A DNA stretch of 8,700 bases from Chloroflexota bacterium (lineage in GTDB: Bacteria > Chloroflexota > Anaerolineae > UBA7937 > B3-Chlor). The first letter of the stretch is position 1. Every line of letters starts with the position of its first letter. The notes beneath the pieces are model-generated. The model did no database searches. It was not told where the DNA came from and was given only the letters and a program-made list of their open reading frames with translations. Below, piece by piece: positions 1-5,280 of the stretch. The stretch covers positions 1-8,700 of the forward strand of contig JAUWYD010000036.1 of the NCBI GenBank assembly GCA_030616025.1. Reading direction: 5' to 3'. Made by a program: the position numbers and the translations under genes.

Positions 1-839
1 TGTCAGCCATCGGCTTGGTTCTTCTCATCTTCCTGTTCCTCATCAAGGAGGGAGCACCGGCACTTCTGGAGGTCCCTCTCTCCAACCTGATGGGCCAAAG
101 ATGGTACCCCACTTTCGACGTCTACGGCTTGATGCCCTTGATCCTGGGCTCACTTCTGGTGACGGTGGGCGCCATCGCCATCTCCCTTCCCCTGGGCGTC
201 GCGACGGCCGTCTTCATCGGCGAGATTGCGCCTGAGTGGGTGCGGGAGATTCTCAAGCCCGTGATAGAGATCATCGCTGGGATACCCTCGGTGGTGGTAG
301 GCTTCATTGGCCTTCAAATCGTGTCCCCCCTGGTGCGTGAATTCACGGGAGCACCCACCGGCCTGACGGCACTTACCGGGGTGCTGCTCCTCGCGTACAT
401 GGCGCTGCCTACCATCATCAGCATAGCGGAAGACGCCCTGGATGCGGTACCCCAGTCCTACCGCAACGCGGCCTACGCCCTGAGCGCGACCGAATGGCAG
501 ACGATTTGGCGGGTGGTGCTGCCGGCAGCCCGCCCGGGCATCATCACCGCCGTGATGCTGGGCGTGGGGCGAGCCATCGGTGAAACGATGACCGTAATGA
601 TGGTCGCGGGCAACGCGGCCAGGATGCCCCTGGGCCTTGACGCCTTTCTCCGGCCTGTGCGCACGATGACCGCCACCATCGCCGCCGAGATGGGAGAGGT
701 GGCCCGAGGCAGCACTCATTACCACGTGCTATTCACAGTAGGCCTTGCGCTGTTCATCGTCACTTTCCTGATCAACCTCGTTGCAGCTGCGAGCATTTTC
801 CGTAGAGAGCGGGGTGGTGGCGGAAGGTTCCTGGCATGA
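1..839 (+). CDS. pstC: Phosphate ABC transporter permease PstC (5' end outside window)
   Basis: PstC is one of the two membrane subunits of the PstSCAB importer, which takes up phosphate delivered by PstS using ATP hydrolysed by PstB. The frame is open from the first complete codon at base 3, so the true start lies upstream; the TTG at 15 falls inside the first membrane segment and is not a credible start. Visible marks are the hydrophobic run ending in LFLIKEGAPALL, the stretch GIPSVVVGFIGL, and the permease EAA loop ATEWQTIWRVVLPAARPGI followed by GVGRAIGETMTVMMVAGN, which is the PstC form of that motif. The usual five to six membrane segments are present apart from the missing N-terminus. 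The stop TGA (837-839) overlaps the pstA ATG (836-838), so the two are translationally coupled. The promoter and any Pho box lie outside the window. Confidence 0.95.
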   Translation, partial: SAIGLVLLIFLFLIKEGAPALLEVPLSNLMGQRWYPTFDVYGLMPLILGSLLVTVGAIAISLPLGVATAVFIGEIAPEWVREILKPVIEIIAGIPSVVVGFIGLQIVSPLVREFTGAPTGLTALTGVLLLAYMALPTIISIAEDALDAVPQSYRNAAYALSATEWQTIWRVVLPAARPGIITAVMLGVGRAIGETMTVMMVAGNAARMPLGLDAFLRPVRTMTATIAAEMGEVARGSTHYHVLFTVGLALFIVTFLINLVAAASIFRRERGGGGRFLA

Positions 840-1687
840 ACGTCTCTCGCTACACGATGCAGAAGGTCGCCTTCGCCATCATCACGACCGCAGCCATCAG
901 TGTGGTCATACCTCTGGTGCTGGTCATCGGGTATATAGTCGCTCAGGGCATTGGAGCCCTAAGCTGGGAGTTCATCTCTGCTATACCTCGCAATGGCATG
1001 CGCGAGGGGGGCATCTATCCCGCTCTGGTTGGCACACTGTGGCTGACTATCGGTACTGCGGTGACGTCCATACCTCTGGGGGTGGGTGCGGCGATCTATC
1101 TGGCCGAGTATGCAGCCGACAGCTGGTTTACGCGGACCATACGTCTCGCGATCATCAACCTGGCTGGAGTCCCCTCCGTCGTCTATGGCCTCTTCGGCCT
1201 GGGCTTGTTTGTCATCTTTCTCAGGTTCGGCATGTCCATCCTGGCCGGGTCCTTGACGTTGGGCATCATGACGCTGCCAGTGATCATCAGCACTACCGAG
1301 CAGGCCCTGGTGGCCGTACCACAGAGCTTTCGGGTTGTCAACGCATCATTGGGTGGCACGACGTGGCAGGGGATACGCAAGGTGATCCTTCCTCAGGCAC
1401 TTCCAGGAATCATGACCGGTGTCATCCTGGGCCTGGAGCGGGCGGCGGGTGAGACCGCTCCTATTCTCTTCACCGTGGCTGCTTTCTTCCTCCCCCGACT
1501 TCCTCACTCAGTCTTCGATCAAACGATGGCGTTGCCCTACCATCTCTTCGTGATCTCTACGCAGGTGCCGGGAATGCCGATCAGGATTCAATACGGCACG
1601 GCGCTCGTGCTGATGGCGTTCGTGCTGACCATGAACCTGCTTGCTACGCTCATCCGGCGGCACTATCGCCGTCGTCGCCAATGGTGA
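836..1687 (+). CDS. pstA: Phosphate ABC transporter permease PstA
   Basis: This is the second membrane subunit of the phosphate importer, partnering PstC and contacting PstB on the cytoplasmic side. The protein has 283 residues, normal for PstA. Visible family features are the N-terminal membrane helix, the block GGIYPALVGTLWLTIGTAV opening the permease domain, NLAGVPSVVYGLFGLGLFV, the EAA loop NASLGGTTWQGIRKVILP, and GLERAAGETAPILFT, which is the PstA counterpart of the PstC GRAIGETM motif. The start at 836 overlaps the pstC stop as ATGA and has a GGAAGG ribosome binding site at 822-827, eight bases upstream. The C-terminus is strongly basic (RRHYRRRRQW), as expected for a cytoplasmic end. 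The stop TGA (1685-1687) overlaps the pstB start region. Confidence 0.96.
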   Translation: MNVSRYTMQKVAFAIITTAAISVVIPLVLVIGYIVAQGIGALSWEFISAIPRNGMREGGIYPALVGTLWLTIGTAVTSIPLGVGAAIYLAEYAADSWFTRTIRLAIINLAGVPSVVYGLFGLGLFVIFLRFGMSILAGSLTLGIMTLPVIISTTEQALVAVPQSFRVVNASLGGTTWQGIRKVILPQALPGIMTGVILGLERAAGETAPILFTVAAFFLPRLPHSVFDQTMALPYHLFVISTQVPGMPIRIQYGTALVLMAFVLTMNLLATLIRRHYRRRRQW

Positions 1688-2463
1688 TGAACAACACGGT
1701 CACACCTGGGAAAGCGAAACTCGTCCTGAACGACGTCAGCTTCTACTACGGGGATCAGCCAGCCCTGAAGCAAATCAACCTGCGGATCCACGCCAACGAG
1801 ATTGTGGCGATATTTGGCCCAGCGATGTCAGGGAAGAGCACCTTGCTCCGCATCCTCAACCGTCTGAGCGATCTCGCCGAGGAGGGGCGTCTGGAAGGTG
1901 AGGTACTGCTGGACGGCAAGAACATCCACGACCCAGACGTGAGTGTGATTCAGTTGCGCACAAGGGTGGGCATCGTCTTTGCCGTACCCGTGCCGCTGCC
2001 CCTGTCAATCCGGGAGAATGTCACCTATGGGCCTCTTCTGAGGCGCGGGAGGAGCAAAGGCGAACTGGACGACCTGGTGGAGAGTTCACTCACTGCGGCG
2101 GCCTTGTGGGATGAGGTGAAGGATCGCTTGCCAGAGCCGGCCACGGCCCTCTCGGGAGGGCAGCAGCAGAGGTTGTGCCTGGCGAGGGTGTTAGCGTTGG
2201 AGCCAGAGGTGATCTTGCTCGACGAGCCCTGTTCCGGGCTCGATCCCATCTCTACCATGAAGGTGGAGGAAGCCTTGCTCGCTCTCAAGGAGAGCCACTC
2301 CATCGTCATCGTACCTCACAATGTGCAGCAGGCCTCCCGCATCGGGGACAAGGCCGCTTTCCTTCTCATGGGGGAGTTGGTGGAATACGGCGTTGCCGAG
2401 CAGATCTTCACCAGGCCGAAGGACCCTCGAACGGACGACTACATAACGGGGCGGTTCGGGTAG
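1681..2463 (+). CDS. pstB: Phosphate ABC transporter ATP-binding protein PstB with atypical Q-loop
   Basis: PstB is the cytoplasmic ATPase that drives phosphate import through PstC/PstA. At 260 residues it is of normal length. Motifs, numbered from ATG 1681: aromatic FYYG at 21-24, Walker A GPAMSGKST at 46-54, signature LSGGQQQR at 157-164, Walker B VILLDE ending at Asp181-Glu182, D-loop SGLD at 185-188, and H-loop His213. Three spots differ from the usual PstB. The Q-loop, normally VFQ(K)P(N)PFP, reads VFAVPVPLP with Ala101 (codon GCC at 1981-1983) in place of Gln. The residue before the H-loop His is Pro212 rather than Thr. Walker A has AMS where SGC or SGS is usual. The signature, Walker B Glu and His remain, so the protein is probably active. 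ATG 1687, which overlaps the pstA stop as TGATG, is an equally good start. No phoU follows. Confidence 0.93.
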   Translation: MVMNNTVTPGKAKLVLNDVSFYYGDQPALKQINLRIHANEIVAIFGPAMSGKSTLLRILNRLSDLAEEGRLEGEVLLDGKNIHDPDVSVIQLRTRVGIVFAVPVPLPLSIRENVTYGPLLRRGRSKGELDDLVESSLTAAALWDEVKDRLPEPATALSGGQQQRLCLARVLALEPEVILLDEPCSGLDPISTMKVEEALLALKESHSIVIVPHNVQQASRIGDKAAFLLMGELVEYGVAEQIFTRPKDPRTDDYITGRFG

Positions 2464-2523
2464 CAAGTCTTTTGGACCTCGCTGTCGACAGATCGGGATC
2501 ATGGGCGGAACGCTCCGGTCCCG

Positions 2524-2553
2524 GTGGGCGAACTGAGTTTGACCCACTTTTTT
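2524..2553 (+). terminator. Intrinsic terminator closing the pst operon
   Basis: GTGGG (2524-2528) pairs with CCCAC (2543-2547). The stem continues with CGAA (2529-2532) against TTTG (2538-2541, one G-T pair), leaving only A2542 bulged and a five-base loop CTGAG. Six T residues (2548-2553) follow directly. Stem plus U-tract, 60 bases after the pstB stop, is a classic Rho-independent terminator and separates pstCAB from the next gene. Confidence 0.77.
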
Positions 2554-2603
2554 CGCTTGGCACCCCCGGTGTCAGTGTTGGTCAGGAACTTGAGAGAGGC
2601 AAG

Positions 2604-3083
2604 ATGATGGACATCGTGTCAGAGTGGGAGTTGGTGGGCCGTGTTGTGCTGGCGGCCGTGCTTGGCTACCTGATTGGGCTAGAGAGGGAGTTGACGGGCC
2701 AGCCGGCGGGGGAGCGCACTCACGCCCTCGTGTGCCTGGGGGCTGCCGCCTTTTCCTTGATCTCCAGTAGTGCCTTTCCCGGAGGCGATGCGGCGCGGGT
2801 AGCTGCTGGAGTCGTCACGGGGCTAGGCTTCCTGGGTGCGGGCATGATCCTCAAGAGGAGGGGCGAGGGAGTTCAGGGCTTGACTACCGCGGCGGGCATC
2901 TGGGCTGTGGGGGCTATTGGGCTGGCAGTGGGTGCCGGCATGTACCTGCTTGGAATCACGACGGCAGCACTGGTGGGACTGATTCTTGCGTCCGATAGAG
3001 CACTGAAGCTGGACCAGAGACTGGCCCGCTGGCGGGCTGACACCGAGACTCAAGACTCACTGGAGGATGGGCACTTCGACTAG
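2604..3083 (+). CDS. MgtC/SapB family membrane protein, short form
   Basis: This is a 159-residue inner-membrane protein of the MgtC/SapB family. Members are tied to magnesium and acid or phosphate stress, and in some pathogens MgtC modulates the F-type ATPase or phosphate transport; the job of this copy is unknown. Family marks are the early GYLIGLERE (21-29), RTHALVCLGAA (38-48), the glycine-rich TGLGFLGAGMILKR and the segment GLTTAAGIWAVGAIGLAVG, giving about four to five membrane helices. It ends soon after the last helix in a charged tail (RARWRADTETQD-type region) and lacks the C-terminal ACT-like domain of full-length MgtC (about 220-230 residues), so it is the short SapB-like form. 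ATG 2604 and ATG 2607 are adjacent; the purine-rich GAGAGAGG at 2592-2599 lies seven bases before the second, making that one slightly better placed. It follows the pst terminator and I found no clear promoter of its own. Confidence 0.9.
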   Translation: MMDIVSEWELVGRVVLAAVLGYLIGLERELTGQPAGERTHALVCLGAAAFSLISSSAFPGGDAARVAAGVVTGLGFLGAGMILKRRGEGVQGLTTAAGIWAVGAIGLAVGAGMYLLGITTAALVGLILASDRALKLDQRLARWRADTETQDSLEDGHFD

Positions 3084-3206
3084 CGCGGGGTAGGCCTGCC
3101 GAATAGCCAGAACAGCCCCCCGGCCTCTTGATAGACGAGGGTCGAACTGAAGCAGGCAGTGTGCTACGCAGCCGACAGGCGTTGGTGGTGCGAGCCGCTG
3201 AATTCG

Positions 3207-3235
3207 TTGTCAGCAGAGCGTGAATCTGATATAGT
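3207..3235 (+). promoter_or_regulatory. Sigma-70-type promoter of the ferritin gene
   Basis: The -35 hexamer TTGTCA (3207-3212) and the -10 hexamer TATAGT (3230-3235) each match consensus at five of six positions and are exactly 17 bases apart. Transcription would start near 3241-3243, about 30 bases before the ferritin start codon. An inverted repeat GCTGA/TCAGC (3197-3201 and 3210-3214) overlaps the -35. A direct repeat GAATC (3222-3226 and 3237-3241) flanks the -10. Either could be a regulator site, but I recognise no Fur or DtxR box. Confidence 0.72.
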
Positions 3236-3271
3236 AGAATCAATCGGATAGATAGCGGAGAGAGGAGACAT

Positions 3272-3799
3272 GTGGCAGTGTTAAGCAAGAAGCTTGAGGA
3301 TGCCCTCAACGAGCAGATCAATAAGGAATTGTACTCCGCCTATCTCTACCTATCGATGGCGGCCCATTGCGAGGCGGAAAGCCTGCCAGGCTTCGCCATA
3401 TGGATGCGGCTACAGGCGCAAGAGGAACTGGGCCACGCCATGAGATTCTTCGACCACGTGAACAACCGCGGTGGCCGCGTCGTGCTCAAGGCCATTGAGA
3501 TGCCTCCCCCGGTGTGGAAGTCGCCGCTCGAGATGTTTGAGCAAGTTCTGGGGCACGAACAGAAGGTGACAGGGATGATCAACCACCTCTACGAACTGGC
3601 GCTGAACGAGAGTGACTACGCAACCCAGATGGAGTTGCAGTGGTTCATTGCAGAGCAGGTCGAAGAGGAGGACAGCGCAGGCCAGGTCGTGGACCAACTG
3701 AAGATGGTGGGAGACCAGGCCACGGGGTTGCTCATGCTGGACAAGCAGTTGGGCACGCGACAACCCCCACAGCAACCTGCGGCGGGAGGGCCGGAGTAG
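3272..3799 (+). CDS. ftnA: Non-haem ferritin (FtnA-like iron storage protein)
   Basis: Ferritin oxidises Fe(II) and stores it as a ferric mineral inside a 24-subunit cytoplasmic shell. The four-helix bundle is complete. Numbered from GTG 3272, the ferroxidase residues are Glu19, Glu52, His55, Glu96 and Gln129, with Tyr26 also kept. All are offset by two from E. coli FtnA (E17, E50, H53, E94, Q127, Y24). That offset suggests the real start may be the second GTG at 3278, giving the typical N-terminus MLSKKLEDALNEQ and about 173 residues. The Shine-Dalgarno AGGAGA (3263-3268) lies nine bases from GTG 3278 but only three from GTG 3272, which favours the later start. The last dozen residues (RQPPQQPAAGGPE) are a Pro/Gln-rich, probably disordered tail. 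The gene has its own promoter upstream and a hairpin downstream, so it is probably monocistronic. Confidence 0.95.
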   Translation: MAVLSKKLEDALNEQINKELYSAYLYLSMAAHCEAESLPGFAIWMRLQAQEELGHAMRFFDHVNNRGGRVVLKAIEMPPPVWKSPLEMFEQVLGHEQKVTGMINHLYELALNESDYATQMELQWFIAEQVEEEDSAGQVVDQLKMVGDQATGLLMLDKQLGTRQPPQQPAAGGPE

Positions 3800-3845
3800 C
3801 CTGGTGGAGGCTTGCCAAGCCATGGCAGCTTGGCAGGTTTCCAGG
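3800..3845 (+). terminator. Strong hairpin after ferritin, probable terminator
   Basis: TGCCAAGC (3813-3820) and GCTTGGCA (3828-3835) form a perfect 8-bp stem around a 7-base loop, extended to about 10 bp by bases 3811-3812 and 3836-3837. An outer CCTGG/CCAGG pair (3800-3804 and 3841-3845) can close the structure. It starts at the last base after the ferritin stop. Only three T residues follow the inner stem, so termination may be partial or the hairpin may protect the 3' end of the mRNA. Confidence 0.55.
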
Positions 3846-4075
3846 GCCGAGCCTCTGACTTCGCCATCAAGCCCAGCAGATCCCACTGCGGAACTCCGCA
3901 CCGGCGCCCGAAACAGCGATGGGAGGAGCGGCGGGGCGAGTCGCTCGACAAGATCCTAGTTGCGCAGGGCTGATCTCCTCGAGAAGGGGTCTGGCCGGGC
4001 CTTCCGTGGGGCTTTTCAAGAGTTCGAGAGGCACTTGAGCTGCCCAAGTTAGCGGACCACAGCGGAGAGTATGGA
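3846..4075. other. Intergenic region between ferritin and PIG-L gene
   Basis: About 230 bases hold no gene I can recognise on either strand. The reverse-strand frames crossing it have no familiar motif and extend into flanking genes. A small dyad TGCGGA-AC-TCCGCA is present near 3887-3900. No -35/-10 pair of convincing quality is visible for the downstream gene, although its promoter is expected here. The 3' end carries the GGAGAG ribosome binding site (4064-4069). Confidence 0.5.
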
Positions 4076-4897
4076 ATGACATCGAGCAGATCGACATTGA
4101 TGGCTTTCTTTGCCCACCCTGACGACGAAGCCTTCGGCACCGGCGGGACGCTCACGAAATACGCATCCGAAGGGTGCGACGTGTACCTGGTGACCGCTAC
4201 CTATGGTGAGGCGGGGGAGATCGTGGTGCCTGATCTGACCACGCCAACCAACTTGCCTCAAGTGCGCGAGGAGGAACTCCGCTGCGCGTGTGAGATCTAT
4301 GGAATCCATCCGCCTCGATTCTTGGACTACCCAGATGGACTGCTGCCCATCATCCATCAGGGCCAGGCGGTGGCCAAGCTGGTGCGCGCGATCCGCGAGC
4401 TGAAGCCGCAGGTGCTTATCACCTTTGGACCTGACGGCATCTACGGTCACTACGACCACATCGCGGTGCATCGCTGGGCCACCATCGCCTTCGAGCTGGC
4501 CGCAGATCCAGCTTGCTTCCCGGATCAACTGGAGGACTCCTGTGAGCTACATCAGGTGAGCAAGCTGTATTATCGCGTGCTCTCTGACGAGCGTATCAAT
4601 GCCCTGTCCGAAAGCGAGGAACGGCCCGCAGTGATGATGGACGGCGTTCCCTTCCACATAGTCGGGCGGCCCCATGACGAGATCACGACAGTCATTGATG
4701 TGACTGACTATGTTGAAGCCAAACTTCGAGGCCTTCAGTGTCACGTCTCTCAAATTGGCTATGACATACCCTTCGCCAAGTCCCCCGAGGAGGTGTTGGA
4801 GCAACCTTGGTTCCGGCAGGAAACATATGCACTCGGACGGTCACAAGTCGGGTGGCCAGAAGAGATGGAAACGGACCTCTTTGCCGGCTTGAGATAG
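4076..4897 (+). CDS. PIG-L/LmbE family zinc N-deacetylase
   Basis: PIG-L/LmbE proteins are zinc hydrolases that remove N-acetyl groups, mostly from GlcNAc-containing conjugates; MshB (mycothiol), BshB (bacillithiol) and glycolipid deacetylases belong here. The 273 residues cover the full domain. The N-terminal strand leads into AHPDDE at 13-18, and the third ligand motif is YGHYDH at 124-128, so the likely zinc ligands are His14, Asp17 and His128, with Asp16 as the likely catalytic base. The GGTLTKYASEGCDVYLVTATYGEAGE stretch, abbreviated here by its ends GGTL and GEAGE (23-48), is the usual Rossmann-like start of the family. The C-terminal part DEITTVIDVTDYVEAKLRG is typical of the MshB-like branch. 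The start is set by GGAGAG at 4064-4069, six bases upstream; ATG 4071 is out of frame and stops after two codons. The substrate cannot be told from sequence, but the glycosyltransferase downstream makes a glycan or glycolipid plausible. Confidence 0.9.
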   Translation: MTSSRSTLMAFFAHPDDEAFGTGGTLTKYASEGCDVYLVTATYGEAGEIVVPDLTTPTNLPQVREEELRCACEIYGIHPPRFLDYPDGLLPIIHQGQAVAKLVRAIRELKPQVLITFGPDGIYGHYDHIAVHRWATIAFELAADPACFPDQLEDSCELHQVSKLYYRVLSDERINALSESEERPAVMMDGVPFHIVGRPHDEITTVIDVTDYVEAKLRGLQCHVSQIGYDIPFAKSPEEVLEQPWFRQETYALGRSQVGWPEEMETDLFAGLR

Positions 4898-4901
4898 GCC
4901 G

Positions 4902-4914
4902 TTTGCTGAGCAAA
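4902..4914. promoter_or_regulatory. 13-bp dyad downstream of PIG-L gene
   Basis: TTTGCT-G-AGCAAA is a perfect 6+1+6 inverted repeat four bases past the PIG-L stop codon. The single central base rules out a hairpin, so if it matters it would be a protein-binding site. No promoter elements of quality are next to it, and chance is a fair alternative. Confidence 0.25.
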
Positions 4915-4979
4915 ATGCTGGCTGCAGTTGAGCCGAAATCATTGAAAGGAGACGTAGGAAGACGGCAGACTGTCATGAG

Positions 4980-5264
4980 ATGAGGCTGGGGCAGACCTAC
5001 GTCTGCGAGGAGTACGGCCTCCAACTCAAGATGGTCGGGGAGTGGAAGGAATGCGGCGCCAACACGTGTGGTTGTGCTGCACGTTGCACCTTCTGGCGGC
5101 TTGCTTCTAGGTTTTCGATCTGGGTATGCATGGTGCTGCTCGTGGCATATACCTCTGGCGGTTCCACTCCGTGGCCCAAGAACATGGGCTGCGCCACAGT
5201 GGCACGCGTGATTCGTGTGCCCGACGTATTGGCACAGACGGCCATAGCACTCTACCTCCATTGA
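4980..5264 (+). pseudogene. Possible decayed small Cys-rich zinc-binding protein
   Basis: A 94-codon frame starts with MRLGQTYVCEEYG and continues with KECGANTCGCAARCTF (23-38). The opening resembles small zinc-ribbon or desulforedoxin-like proteins that begin with a GxxYxCxxCG knuckle. Here the second Cys of the knuckle is Tyr12 (TAC, one base from TGC), and Trp22 (TGG) sits where a further Cys would fit. After Phe38 the Cys-rich pattern ends and the next 56 residues look unlike any protein I know, with less GC-biased third codon positions than the first 38. I read this as a remnant whose 3' part has been lost or frameshifted. A purine-rich AAAGGAG (4945-4951) is too far (28 bases) from ATG 4980 to act as its ribosome binding site. 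It might also be a real short gene or chance; the family suggestion is from memory of the pattern only. Confidence 0.35.
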
Positions 5265-5280
5265 ATCCTCGGCGGCTAAG

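Noticed and set aside
150..725. 191-codon reverse-strand frame opposite pstC
   Set aside because: It lies wholly within a well-supported permease gene, its product is low-complexity His/Gly/Arg-rich, and it has no family motif.
781..1452. 223-codon forward frame overlapping pstA
   Set aside because: It is out of frame with pstA, which has clear permease motifs over the same bases; the product has no recognisable domain.
2539..2544. TTGACC as a -35 element for the mgtC-like gene
   Set aside because: No -10 hexamer lies 16-18 bases downstream (the stretch is C-rich), and these bases belong to the right arm of the intrinsic terminator.
4071..4079. ATG-GAA-TGA (4071) and ATG-AGA-TGA (4975) mini-frames before PIG-L and the Cys-rich frame, as a shared leader device
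   Set aside because: Both are two-codon frames five bases before the presumed start and fit chance; one precedes a probable pseudogene, so a common regulatory design is not supported.
3410..4155. Reverse-strand frames of 163 and 179 codons across ferritin and the following gap
   Set aside because: Both are antisense to the ferritin gene with intact catalytic residues, and the parts in the gap carry no recognisable motif or good ribosome binding site.
5169..5202. Hairpin GCCCA/TGGGC with outer GTG/CAC as terminator before the glycosyltransferase
   Set aside because: The stem is short with a 5-base bulge and no T-run follows, so it has no terminator character.
5229..5257. TTGGCA (5229-5234) as promoter for the glycosyltransferase gene
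   Set aside because: No acceptable -10 hexamer is found 16-18 bases downstream.
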